A stretch of 64,000 nucleotides of DNA from Escherichia coli (GTDB lineage: Bacteria; Pseudomonadota; Gammaproteobacteria; Enterobacterales; Enterobacteriaceae), in NCBI RefSeq assembly GCF_036503815.1, contig NZ_AP027764.1:4340001-4404000 (forward strand), in the 5' to 3' direction. Below are positions 45,901 to 54,898 of the stretch, in pieces; the first letter of the stretch is position 1, and every line of letters starts with the position of its first letter. A model generated the notes under the pieces. The model was not told where the DNA came from and made no database searches. It saw only the letters and a program-made list of their open reading frames with translations. A program made the translations under genes and the position numbers.

Positions 45901-47274
45901 TTACTGCGCGGCTTCCGCTTTCTTCGCTAGCCCATCCAGCAGTTTCTGATGAATTCCACCAAAACCGCCGTTGCTCATCACCAGAATATGGTCGCCAGGC
46001 TGAGCGGTTTTCACCACCATATCTGCCAGCGTATCCACATCGCCACTCCAGTGTGCAGGCTGGACGCAGGCTTCTGCCACTTCTGCGACCTGCCACGGAA
46101 TATGCGCCGGTTGCAGCAGGAAGACTTCATCGGCACGACCTAATGAAGGTGCCAAATCGTCTTTGCAGATCCCCATTTTCATGGTGTTTGAGCGCGGTTC
46201 CAGCACGGCAATAATGCGCGCCGTACCGCCAACTTTGCCGCGCAGCGCCGCCAGCGTTGCCAGAATCGCCGTCGGGTGATGGGCAAAATCGTCATACACC
46301 GTCACGCCATTTGCTTCACCGCGCAACTCCAGACGACGACGAGCGTTAATAAACGAACCCAGCGCGTTAGCAGCATCTGCCGGCGCTACGCCAACATGAC
46401 GGGCCGCCGCAATCGCCATCAGGCCGTTATGCATATTATGTTCGCCCACCAGCGACCATTTCACTTCGCCCACTTTTTCGCCATCCAGCAAGACTTCCCA
46501 TTCGGAAGCGTCAGTGGTTAGCTTTTTCGCCTGCCAGTGCCCCTGCTCGCCCACCAGCTCCTGCTCGCTCCAGCAGCCCATCGCCATGGTTTGTTTCAGG
46601 TTGATGTCGTTTTCCGGCCAGATAATACGCCCCTGCCCCGGAACGATACGCACCAGATGGTGGAACTGTTTCTGGATCGCTTTCAGGTCGTCAAAGATAT
46701 CGGCATGATCGAACTCAAGGTTGTTGAGGATCAGCGTACGCGGGCAGTAATGGACAAATTTAGAGCGTTTGTCGAAGAAGGCGCAGTCGTACTCATCCGC
46801 TTCGATAACAAAGAAGTCGCTTTCGCCTAAACGTGCCGAAACGTCAAAGTTCCCCGGAACACCGCCGATCACAAAACCCGGTTTATAGCCACACTGTTCC
46901 AGAATCCAGGTCGCCATTCCCGCGGTGGTGGTTTTGCCGTGTGTACCGGCAACGGCCAACACCCAGCGGTCACGCAGCACAAAATCGTGCAGCCACTGCG
47001 GGCCAGACATATAAGGGATGTTTTTTTCCAGTACCGCTTCCACACACGGATTTCCACGGGTCATGGCGTTGCCAATGATCACCAGATCCGGCTGCGGGTC
47101 GAGCTGGCTGGCATCGTAACCCTGAATCAGTTCAATGCCTTGCTTCTCAAGTAAGGTGCTCATCGGCGGATACACATTGGCGTCCGAACCCGTTACTTCA
47201 TGGCCTAACTGGCGCGCCAGCATCGCCAGACCGCCCATAAATGTGCCACAAATTCCTAAAATATGAATGCGCAT
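45901..47274 (-). CDS. mpl: UDP-MurNAc:L-Ala-gamma-D-Glu-meso-DAP ligase
   Basis: A 457-residue Mur ligase that recycles murein tripeptide by joining it to UDP-MurNAc. The ATP-binding motif GTHGKTTT (about residues 110-117) and the MurC-like N-terminal domain (HILGICGTFMGGLA) are visible. Cytoplasmic. Divergent from fbp; a BIME lies at its 3' end. Confidence 0.97.
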   Translation of the reverse strand: MRIHILGICGTFMGGLAMLARQLGHEVTGSDANVYPPMSTLLEKQGIELIQGYDASQLDPQPDLVIIGNAMTRGNPCVEAVLEKNIPYMSGPQWLHDFVLRDRWVLAVAGTHGKTTTAGMATWILEQCGYKPGFVIGGVPGNFDVSARLGESDFFVIEADEYDCAFFDKRSKFVHYCPRTLILNNLEFDHADIFDDLKAIQKQFHHLVRIVPGQGRIIWPENDINLKQTMAMGCWSEQELVGEQGHWQAKKLTTDASEWEVLLDGEKVGEVKWSLVGEHNMHNGLMAIAAARHVGVAPADAANALGSFINARRRLELRGEANGVTVYDDFAHHPTAILATLAALRGKVGGTARIIAVLEPRSNTMKMGICKDDLAPSLGRADEVFLLQPAHIPWQVAEVAEACVQPAHWSGDVDTLADMVVKTAQPGDHILVMSNGGFGGIHQKLLDGLAKKAEAAQ

Positions 47275-47449
47275 ACGTCACTATCCTTTTTTAATCTGCC
47301 GCTCATTTTACGCATATGTCGGGCAAGTGAGAAACGCATTTCAGGATAATCCGTAATTTGCTGGCGCGATTCACCTGAGCGCGACATTGAGATTATTTGT
47401 TAAGATTGTTGCGGTCGCTTTACTCCATAAACATTGCAGGGAAAGTTTT

Positions 47450-48448
47450 ATGAAAACGTTAGGTGAATTTATTGTCGAAAAGCAGCACGAGTTTTCTCAT
47501 GCTACCGGTGAGCTCACTGCTTTGCTGTCGGCAATAAAACTGGGCGCCAAGATTATCCATCGCGATATCAACAAAGCAGGACTGGTTGATATCCTGGGTG
47601 CCAGCGGTGCTGAGAACGTGCAGGGCGAGGTTCAGCAGAAACTCGACTTGTTCGCTAATGAAAAACTGAAAGCCGCACTTAAAGCACGCGATATCGTTGC
47701 GGGCATTGCCTCTGAAGAAGAAGATGAGATTGTCGTCTTTGAAGGCTGTGAACACGCAAAATACGTGGTGCTGATGGACCCACTGGATGGCTCGTCCAAC
47801 ATCGATGTTAACGTCTCTGTCGGTACCATTTTCTCCATTTACCGCCGTGTTACCCCTGTCGGTACGCCGGTAACGGAAGAAGACTTCCTCCAGCCTGGTA
47901 ACAAACAGGTTGCGGCAGGTTACGTGGTATACGGCTCCTCTACCATGTTGGTTTACACCACCGGATGCGGTGTTCACGCCTTTACTTACGATCCTTCGCT
48001 TGGCGTTTTCTGCCTGTGCCAGGAACGGATGCGCTTCCCGGAGAAAGGCAAAACCTACTCCATCAACGAAGGGAACTACATTAAGTTTCCAAACGGGGTG
48101 AAGAAGTACATTAAATTCTGCCAGGAAGAAGATAAGTCCACCAACCGTCCATATACCTCACGTTATATCGGTTCTCTGGTCGCAGATTTCCACCGTAACC
48201 TGCTGAAAGGTGGGATTTATCTCTACCCAAGCACTGCCAGCCACCCGGACGGTAAACTGCGTTTGCTGTATGAGTGCAACCCGATGGCGTTCCTCGCGGA
48301 ACAAGCGGGCGGTAAAGCGAGCGATGGCAAAGAGCGTATTCTGGATATCATCCCGGAAACCCTGCACCAGCGCCGTTCGTTCTTTGTCGGCAATGACCAT
48401 ATGGTTGAAGATGTCGAACGCTTTATCCGTGAGTTCCCGGACGCGTAA
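47450..48448 (+). CDS. fbp: Fructose-1,6-bisphosphatase class I
   Basis: A 332-residue gluconeogenic enzyme. The metal-binding signature [10 protein letters not shown] lies at about residues 107-116. The start at 47450 follows GCAGGGAAAGTTTT; an upstream in-frame start (47387) lacks a ribosome site. A terminator follows directly. Confidence 0.97.
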
Positions 48449-48455
48449 ATGAGTT

Positions 48456-48480
48456 AACGCCGGAGCAGTCCGGCGTTTTC
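48456..48480 (+). terminator. Terminator of fbp
   Basis: AACGCCGGA (48456-48464) pairs with TCCGGCGTT (48469-48477), 9 bp around a GCAG loop, followed by TTC. Confidence 0.8.
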
Positions 48481-48485
48481 AATTA

Positions 48486-49001
48486 TCAATTAACAAAGGT
48501 TAATTTGACTCGTTTAGATACGCAAAAATAGGGGATCCAGATTGCAAGATGGATGATACTTTTCAGAAGCTCCCATGCATCTGTCAATTCAAATGAGGCA
48601 TTAAGAAAGTGCATTGTCCCCCAAATATCAGCCACAATGAATGCAAACAGTGACAGAAGAAGGGCAATATAATACTGTGGAAGCTGGCGTTTTTTGTTAA
48701 AAAACAAATAAGTAGTATAAATCAACAGCAGAAACAAAACGGCAAATCCGGCGGTTTCCAGATAAAGTGCCGTCCTGAGCGGTTCTTCGTAAATTACGTG
48801 AGTAAGCCCCCAAGTATGGATAATTGAATACGCGTTCGCAAGAATACCAAGCACTAAACCAATTGCCGGCAGAAATAGCCAGCCGCCAATCCCTGTAAGC
48901 TTTTTATCCGCACAACTTTTACAATAATCGTCAGGTGGTAAAACAGCCACACCACAGTTTTTACATGTTGTTTGTAATTCTTCGCCGTCCTTCACCCACA
49001 T
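48486..49001 (-). CDS. DUF2569-like membrane protein with N-terminal zinc ribbon
   Basis: A 171-residue protein of unknown function. C13 and C16 (CKNC) and C27 and C30 (CKSC) form a small zinc-ribbon. Then GGWLFLPAIGLVLG opens a four-helix membrane region (about residues 38-165) as in DUF2569 proteins. AGGATATTTTT lies before the ATG. It sits between fbp and the yjfF end, where I recall no gene in K-12, and is more AT-rich than its neighbours. Same strand as ytfQRT-yjfF and 27 bases downstream, so it could be co-transcribed with the transporter. Confidence 0.82.
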   Translation of the reverse strand: MWVKDGEELQTTCKNCGVAVLPPDDYCKSCADKKLTGIGGWLFLPAIGLVLGILANAYSIIHTWGLTHVIYEEPLRTALYLETAGFAVLFLLLIYTTYLFFNKKRQLPQYYIALLLSLFAFIVADIWGTMHFLNASFELTDAWELLKSIIHLAIWIPYFCVSKRVKLTFVN

Positions 49002-49028
49002 AAAAATATCCTTATATATCAGTAAAAT

Positions 49029-50033
49029 TTATTCTTTTAGTCTAATTTCCGGACTCACTCTCATTACTGGCGAACTCTGGCGATTCTCCCACAGCACCGT
49101 TAATCCACGCTGTAAGGCAATAAAAATGAACAGCAAAATGCCGATGGCGATTTTCGTCCACCAGGAACTCAGCGTACCGTCAAAGTTGATATATGTCTGA
49201 ATCAGTCCCTGAATCGCCACGCCAAAAAGCGTCCCAAGTACTGTTCCAACGCCACCGCTCAAAAGTGTACCGCCAATCACCACTGAGGCGATAGCGTCCA
49301 GTTCCACACCTACGCCCGCCAGCGCATATCCGGCTTGGGTATAAATCGAGAAAACAATCCCCGCCAGCGTTGCCAGTCCGGTGGAGAGCATATAAATGCG
49401 AATAGTGGTGCTGCGAGTGGAAACCCCCATCAGGTTCGCCGACGTTGCGTTGCCGCCAATGGCGTATACCTGATTACCAAAACGGGTACGATGCGCGAGG
49501 AATATGCCGATAACCACCACCGCCAGCATCAGTAGCCCCATCGCACTTAAGCGACCGCCGCCAGGGATTTTCCATGCAAGGCTTGAGAGCGTGTCATAAA
49601 CAGGATGATTTATCGGGATCGACTCTTCCGAAACGAGATAGCTGACGCCACGCAAAAAGAACATTCCTGCCAGAGTAATGATAAACGCCGGGATCTTCAG
49701 GGCGTCGATCAAAAGCCCCATAAATGCGCCAAAGGCACAGCCCATCACCAGCACCAGTGGAAACGCCAGCAGCGGCGAGAGGCCGAAATCGCCAATCACT
49801 TTTGCCAGAAACACGCCGGTAAAGGCGATCACCGAACCGACGGAGAGATCGATCCCACCGGAGAGGATCACAAAGGTCATGCCAACGGCGATGATCCCCA
49901 GAAAAGCGTTATCGGTCAGGATATTGCAGATCACTCTTGTGGAAGCAAAACCGGGAAACTGCGTCAGACAGTAGAGATAACCCAGCACAAAGACGCCGAT
50001 GGTGATCATAAGCGGCAGGTTACGTTTTATCAC
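49029..50033 (-). CDS. yjfF: Galactofuranose ABC transporter permease YjfF
   Basis: A 334-residue inner-membrane permease of the ribose/AraH type with about nine helices. It pairs with YtfT in the YtfQRT-YjfF importer for the furanose form of galactose. The EAA-like region DLSVGSVIAFTG (about residues 62-75) is typical. It overlaps the end of ytfT by 14 bases. The last residues (SPEIRLKE) may differ from K-12. Confidence 0.95.
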   Translation of the reverse strand: MIKRNLPLMITIGVFVLGYLYCLTQFPGFASTRVICNILTDNAFLGIIAVGMTFVILSGGIDLSVGSVIAFTGVFLAKVIGDFGLSPLLAFPLVLVMGCAFGAFMGLLIDALKIPAFIITLAGMFFLRGVSYLVSEESIPINHPVYDTLSSLAWKIPGGGRLSAMGLLMLAVVVIGIFLAHRTRFGNQVYAIGGNATSANLMGVSTRSTTIRIYMLSTGLATLAGIVFSIYTQAGYALAGVGVELDAIASVVIGGTLLSGGVGTVLGTLFGVAIQGLIQTYINFDGTLSSWWTKIAIGILLFIFIALQRGLTVLWENRQSSPVMRVSPEIRLKE

Positions 50034-51042
50034 GGCTACGCACTCCTTTAATCAGACTGATAAAGCGTTGCGACTGAACAATCAGCACGCAAAGCACCAC
50101 TACCGCTTTGACCACCTGGTTCATCTCTGGCGGAAAGCCAGAAAGTAAAATTCCGGTGTTCATCCCCTGAATAATCAGCGCCCCTACCACTGAGAGCAGC
50201 AGGTTAAAACGCCCGCCCATCAGCGATCCGCCGCCAATCACCACCGCAAGAATGGCGTCCAGCTCCAGCCATAATCCGGCGTTGTTGGCATCGGCACCGC
50301 GAATATCCGCCGCCACGATAATGCCCGCAATCGCCGCACACAGCCCGCTCAACACATAAGTGAGCATGACGATGATTCGTGTGTTGACTCCGGCATTTTT
50401 TGCCGCCCGAATGTTGATACCAACGGCTTCGATAAACATCCCCAGCGCCGTTTTGCGGGTCAACAGCCAGAAGAGGAGAAGCGTCAGTACCGCAATAATG
50501 ACTGGTGTTGGCAGGAACAATAGCGATCCACTGCCAAACCATGAGAGATCCGGCGAGTTAAACGTGACGATCTGTCCGGAGGTGATCAGTTGCGCCACGC
50601 CGCGCCCGGCGACCATCAGGATCAGGGTGGCAACAAACGGCTGAATTTTGAGGATCGCTACCAGTATGCCGTTCCACAATCCCGCCAGGATGCCAGTGCC
50701 CAGGGTGCTTAACAAAACAATCGGCAGGCTGAATCCCGCGACCGTCATCGCAGCTGTTGTGGCTCCGGCGATAGCCATCACCGCCCCCACGGAGAGATCA
50801 ATCCCACCGGTGGCGATCACCAGCGTCATACCAATCGCCAGTAGCGCAACGGGGGCGGCGCGATTAAGAATGTCGATAGGACTACCGAACAAACGCCCAT
50901 CCTGAAGCACCACCTGCCAGAAATGCGGGGCCACCAGGCTATCGACCAGCAACACCAGCAATAGCGCCGCCAGCTGCGGCATTCCTGTTGGCCAGCGAAA
51001 GCGCCTTTTCGGCGGCGTAGTGTCAGGGAGAGATTGAGGCAT
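50020..51042 (-). CDS. ytfT: Galactofuranose ABC transporter permease YtfT
   Basis: A 340-residue permease, partner of YjfF. The N-terminal tail is cytoplasmic and basic, followed by about nine membrane segments. The Met at 51042 gives the known start MPQSLPDTTPPKRR and has AAGGAGAACAGTGTG upstream; the frame is open eight codons further. The ytfR stop is 13 bases upstream. Confidence 0.95.
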   Translation of the reverse strand: MPQSLPDTTPPKRRFRWPTGMPQLAALLLVLLVDSLVAPHFWQVVLQDGRLFGSPIDILNRAAPVALLAIGMTLVIATGGIDLSVGAVMAIAGATTAAMTVAGFSLPIVLLSTLGTGILAGLWNGILVAILKIQPFVATLILMVAGRGVAQLITSGQIVTFNSPDLSWFGSGSLLFLPTPVIIAVLTLLLFWLLTRKTALGMFIEAVGINIRAAKNAGVNTRIIVMLTYVLSGLCAAIAGIIVAADIRGADANNAGLWLELDAILAVVIGGGSLMGGRFNLLLSVVGALIIQGMNTGILLSGFPPEMNQVVKAVVVLCVLIVQSQRFISLIKGVRSRDKT

Positions 51043-51055
51043 CACACTGTTCTCC

Positions 51056-52558
51056 TTACGCCGCAATGGCGTTCATGATCGCCGGAACGGAAAGCTCTGC
51101 CAGCGGGATCTCCGCCACCTGTTTGCGATCGCGCATGATAATCACCCGGTCGGCATAGCCCACCAGTTCTTCCAGTTCGGAGGAGATCACCAGCAGCGCC
51201 AGACCATCGGCGCATAGCGTTTCGATCAGGCGGATGATCTCAGCGTGGGCGCCAACGTCAATGCCACGCGTTGGCTCGTCGAGGATCAGAAATTGCGGCC
51301 GGGTCAGTAGCCAGCGTGAGAGCAGCACTTTTTGCTGATTGCCACCGGAGAGAAACTCAATCGGCTGTTCGCTGGAAGGTGTGCGAATGCCAAGCTGGCG
51401 GATAAAGCGTTCGGCAATCTCTTGCTGTTCTTTGCGCGAAATTGGCCGTAACCAGCCGCGCTGGGCCTGGAGAGCGAGGATGATATTTTCCCGCACCGAG
51501 GCGGCGGCGATGATGCCATCGGTTTTCCTGTCTTCCGGGCAGAAGCCGATACCCAGTACCGACGCCTGATGTGGCGATCGCAGGATTTGCGGTTTGCCTT
51601 TGATCAACGCCGTGCCGCTATCAGCAGGTTTGATACCGAAGATCACTTCGGCGGTTTCGGTACGTCCTGATCCCAGCAAGCCTGCCAGGCCAACGATCTC
51701 GCCGGGGCGTACTTCGAGATCAAACGGTGCGATCGTTCCTTTTTTGCCGTAATTTTTGAACGCGGCAACGGGTTTGTCGCTCAGCAATGTTCGTCCGGCA
51801 CGCTGTAGCGCGTGGGTGTCCAGCTCGCGCCCCAGCATCATTTTTACCAGTTCGATCTGCGGTAGCTCGCGGGTTTCCCGACAGCCTACGAAACTGCCGT
51901 TGCGTAAGACGGTGATCCGATCGCTGACCTGATAGACCTGATCGAGAAAGTGAGTAACGAAGATCAGGCTGACGCCGCGATCGCGCAACTGACGCATCAG
52001 GCCAAACAGTAACTCTACTTCCTGAGTGTCGAGGCTGGCGGTGGGTTCATCGAGGATCAGCACTTTGGCGGAGAGATCGATGGCCCGGCAAATGGCGACG
52101 ATTTGCTGCATCGCGACTGAAAAGCGGTTGAGCGGTTCCCGCACGTCGAGGGAGAAACCGTAAGATGCCATCAGTTCGGTGGCGCGCTTTTCCATCTCTT
52201 TACGGCGTAGAAGGCCGAAACGTTTGGGTTCGCGACCTATGAATAGATTATCAGCGACCGACATATTGGGTAGCAGGTTGACTTCCTGATAGACGGTGCC
52301 GATGCCGAGTTGTTGTGCGTGGGCGGTATTTTTCGGTGAGATAGTCTGGCCTTCCAGCCAGATGGTGCCACGATCGGCGTGGTAGACACCGGTTAATGCT
52401 TTGATTAGCGTTGATTTTCCCGCCCCGTTTTCACCGAGCAGCGCCATGATTTCACCACGGCGCAGGCTGAAATCAACGTTGTCTAACGCTTTGACTCCGG
52501 GGAAAAATTTACTTAATCCTTCGGTGCGGAGGATTTCCTGGTGTTGGTTAGTATTCAT
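51056..52558 (-). CDS. ytfR: Galactofuranose ABC transporter ATPase YtfR
   Basis: A 500-residue tandem ATP-binding protein. The first domain has Walker A GENGAGKST and Walker B LILDEPTAS. The second domain has the degenerate P-loop-like GLLGSGRTE, the signature LSGGNQQK and LILDEPTRGID. This asymmetry is usual for sugar importers of the RbsA type. The start at 52558 follows GGGGGAAACT. A BIME separates it from ytfQ. Confidence 0.96.
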   Translation of the reverse strand: MNTNQHQEILRTEGLSKFFPGVKALDNVDFSLRRGEIMALLGENGAGKSTLIKALTGVYHADRGTIWLEGQTISPKNTAHAQQLGIGTVYQEVNLLPNMSVADNLFIGREPKRFGLLRRKEMEKRATELMASYGFSLDVREPLNRFSVAMQQIVAICRAIDLSAKVLILDEPTASLDTQEVELLFGLMRQLRDRGVSLIFVTHFLDQVYQVSDRITVLRNGSFVGCRETRELPQIELVKMMLGRELDTHALQRAGRTLLSDKPVAAFKNYGKKGTIAPFDLEVRPGEIVGLAGLLGSGRTETAEVIFGIKPADSGTALIKGKPQILRSPHQASVLGIGFCPEDRKTDGIIAAASVRENIILALQAQRGWLRPISRKEQQEIAERFIRQLGIRTPSSEQPIEFLSGGNQQKVLLSRWLLTRPQFLILDEPTRGIDVGAHAEIIRLIETLCADGLALLVISSELEELVGYADRVIIMRDRKQVAEIPLAELSVPAIMNAIAA

Positions 52559-52579
52559 AGTTTCCCCCGTTGTAAAGCG

Positions 52580-52675
52580 TGCGCCAGATAAGACACAACA
52601 GCGTCGCATCAGGCATCTCGCACAACCGCCGGATGCGGCGTGAATGCCTTATCCGGCGGCCCACAAGTCGGCATC
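52580..52675. repeat. BIME between ytfQ and ytfR
   Basis: An inverted REP unit (GATAAGACACAACAGCGTCGCATCAGGC, about 52586-52614) and a unit CCGGATGCGGCGTGAATGCC...TTATCCGG (52628-52656) lie between the first and second genes of the transporter. Confidence 0.88.
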
Positions 52676-52690
52676 AGGCATTGATGCCCC

Positions 52691-53647
52691 TCAATACCCC
52701 ATGTTTTTCTTCTTCTCTAACTCTTCTTTTGCAGTATCAGGCAGGTAAAGGGTGGACTTGGTCAGGGTCAGCTTTTCAGGCATGGTGCCGTCTTTTTTAT
52801 ATTTCTCCAGCGCATCAAAAGCGGGGCCTGCCATGTTCGGCGTCAGTTCAACGCTGGCGTTCGCTTCGCCATCAATCATCGCTTTGTAGATATCCGGCAC
52901 GCCGTCGATAGAGCCTGTCAGGATATCTTTGCCCGGTTTCAGGCCCGCTTCTTTAATTGCCTGAATTGCACCAATCACCATGTCATCGTTATGGGCGTAA
53001 ACCATGCAGATGTTTTTGCCGTTGTTTTCCGCTTTGATAAAGCTCTCCATCACTTCTTTGCCTTTGCTGCGGGTGAAGTCACCTGACTGCGAGCGGATAA
53101 TTTTGATATTTGGCGCATTCTTAATGGCTTCGGCAAAGCCTTTCTTACGGTCAATGGCGACGCTGGCCCCAACGGTGCCCTGCAGCTCCACCACGTTGCA
53201 TGGTTTGCCATTCACTTCTTTTACCAGCCAGTCACCGATCAATTTGCCTTCGAGGATGTTGTCGGCAGTGACGGTGGTCATATAGAGAGATTTGTCTTTC
53301 ACATCGATGGAACGGTCAAGCAAGAAGACCGGGATTTCGGCATCTTTCGCCTCTTTTAATACCGGCTCCCAACCGGTCGCTACCACCGGAGCGATAAAGA
53401 TCGCATCCACCCCTTGCGCGACGAAGGAACGTACCGCTTTAATCTGGTTTTCCTGCTTTTGCTGACCATCGGCAATTTTCAACGTAATTCCGCGCTTTTC
53501 GGCTTCACTTTTCGCCACATTGGTTTCTGCGGCGCGCCAGCCGGATTCCGATCCGACCTGCGAAAATCCTACGGTTAATGGAGCGGCCAACGCCATAGAC
53601 GACATGGCTGCCGAGACTGCAGAGACTACAAGTAAGCGTTTCCACAT
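52691..53647 (-). CDS. ytfQ: Galactofuranose-binding periplasmic protein YtfQ
   Basis: A 318-residue precursor with a signal peptide (MWKRLLVVSAVSAAMSSMALA) and a ribose-binding-like two-lobe domain (from PLTVGFSQVGSESGWR). It delivers galactofuranose to the YtfR-YtfT-YjfF transporter. First gene of the operon; its upstream region carries a GalR-like operator and a CRP-like half-site. Divergent from ppa. Confidence 0.96.
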   Translation of the reverse strand: MWKRLLVVSAVSAAMSSMALAAPLTVGFSQVGSESGWRAAETNVAKSEAEKRGITLKIADGQQKQENQIKAVRSFVAQGVDAIFIAPVVATGWEPVLKEAKDAEIPVFLLDRSIDVKDKSLYMTTVTADNILEGKLIGDWLVKEVNGKPCNVVELQGTVGASVAIDRKKGFAEAIKNAPNIKIIRSQSGDFTRSKGKEVMESFIKAENNGKNICMVYAHNDDMVIGAIQAIKEAGLKPGKDILTGSIDGVPDIYKAMIDGEANASVELTPNMAGPAFDALEKYKKDGTMPEKLTLTKSTLYLPDTAKEELEKKKNMGY

Positions 53648-53728
53648 AGGGTTGTCCTCGTCGGGGTAATTATTATTGGTGAAAAGATGTTCGCGAAAAA
53701 ACTATAGACAATTCGTTATGTAACGGAT

Positions 53729-53792
53729 TGCGTTACATCACACTTCAAAAAAGTAAATAAAACGTTAATCACAAGTTTGTAATCGCTTTCAT
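53729..53792. promoter_or_regulatory. GalR/GalS-type operator and CRP-like site upstream of ytfQ
   Basis: TTGTAATCGCTTTCAT at 53777-53792 matches the GalR/GalS consensus GTGTAAnCGnTTnCAC except at its two outer bases. On the minus strand TGTGATGTAACGCA (complement of about 53730-53743) is a CRP-like half-site between it and ytfQ. GalR control of ytfQ has been reported. Confidence 0.7.
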
Positions 53793-53956
53793 CTCACTAT
53801 GAAAAATGCGGCTACGGTTATGGATTTTCCTGCTCTGTAAACCTTCTTAAAACTGGCGAAAAAGGAAAATGAAAACGAAAACAAGCGAAGACATTCGGCG
53901 CGAGTTGGCTATAATACTCGGCACTTGTTTGCCACATATTTTTAAAGGAAACAGAC
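53793..53956 (+). promoter_or_regulatory. ppa promoter region
   Basis: The rest of the 309-base gap between divergent ytfQ and ppa. A perfect TATAAT lies at 53910-53915, about 40 bases before ppa. TTTAAAGGAAACAGAC is the ribosome site. No other gene is seen. Confidence 0.65.
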
Positions 53957-54487
53957 ATGAGCTTACTCAACGTCCCTGCGGGTAAAGATCTGCCGGAAGA
54001 CATCTACGTTGTTATTGAGATCCCGGCTAACGCAGATCCGATCAAATACGAAATCGACAAAGAGAGCGGCGCACTGTTCGTTGACCGCTTCATGTCCACC
54101 GCGATGTTCTATCCGTGCAACTACGGTTACATCAACCACACCCTGTCTCTGGACGGTGACCCGGTTGACGTACTGGTCCCGACTCCGTACCCGCTGCAGC
54201 CAGGTTCTGTGATTCGCTGCCGTCCGGTTGGCGTTCTGAAAATGACCGACGAAGCTGGTGAAGATGCGAAACTGATTGCTGTTCCGCACACCAAGCTGAG
54301 CAAAGAATACGATCACATCAAAGACGTTAACGATCTGCCTGAACTGCTGAAAGCACAGATCGCTCACTTCTTCGAGCACTACAAAGACCTCGAAAAAGGC
54401 AAGTGGGTGAAAGTTGAAGGCTGGGAAAACGCAGAAGCCGCTAAAGCTGAAATCGTTGCCTCCTTCGAGCGCGCAAAGAATAAATAA
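53957..54487 (+). CDS. ppa: Inorganic pyrophosphatase
   Basis: A 176-residue essential enzyme that hydrolyses pyrophosphate, pulling biosynthetic reactions forward. The family signature DGDPVDVLV (about residues 66-74) holds the metal-binding aspartates. Codon use is strongly biased, as for a highly expressed gene. Followed by a terminator. Confidence 0.98.
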   Translation: MSLLNVPAGKDLPEDIYVVIEIPANADPIKYEIDKESGALFVDRFMSTAMFYPCNYGYINHTLSLDGDPVDVLVPTPYPLQPGSVIRCRPVGVLKMTDEAGEDAKLIAVPHTKLSKEYDHIKDVNDLPELLKAQIAHFFEHYKDLEKGKWVKVEGWENAEAAKAEIVASFERAKNK

Positions 54488-54503
54488 GTTCTTCTAGTGC
54501 CAT

Positions 54504-54541
54504 AACCCTGAACGCCGGGCTTCGGTTAGTAAGGGTTTTTT
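54504..54541 (+). terminator. Terminator of ppa
   Basis: AACCCT (54504-54509) pairs with AGGGTT (54532-54537), with an inner CCG/CGG stem, and a T run follows. Confidence 0.7.
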
Positions 54542-54826
54542 ATGCCCGCGATAAATAAACTCTCTATTCCCCTATCATTATTCTCAGCGCTTGCAAGGCT
54601 TGAACGGTAAGAACAAGCAAACACGACCACCATTTTGCTGTTCATAGCCGCTTGCTGGAAATTAGCCGACCTCACTCATTCTCACCGTTCAAAGCATGCC
54701 CCCGTTTTACCCCTACGTAATTGTGAACGCCAGCAGAGTTTTTTATGCGTTTACGGATATGGAAAGCGGCTCGGAGAGAAAAGCTAAAGATGGGGAAGTT
54801 ACAAAAAAGAATACGATTCGTCTCGC
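54542..54826. other. Gene-free region with an imperfect long palindrome
   Basis: No coding frame is convincing here. GCTTGAACGGTAAGAA (54598-54613) and TTCTCACCGTTCAAAGC (54679-54695) are near-perfect inverted arms about 98 bases apart end to end. CAAGC (54614-54618) and GCTTG (54650-54654) may extend the structure inward. It is not a REP. It may be a structured RNA, an uncharacterised repeat, or an insertion remnant. Confidence 0.55.
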
Positions 54827-54853
54827 AAAAAAATAACGCCACCCGCAGGTGGC
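54827..54853 (-). terminator. Terminator of the Sel1-repeat gene
   Basis: On the minus strand GCCACC and GGTGGC (complement of 54838-54853) close a TGCG loop and are followed by GTTATTTTTTT. A nearly identical hairpin lies at 56490-56508. Confidence 0.85.
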
Positions 54854-54898
54854 ATTGGTTGAGTGGTATTAGCGCAAACCTGATCTGACAGTTACCCG

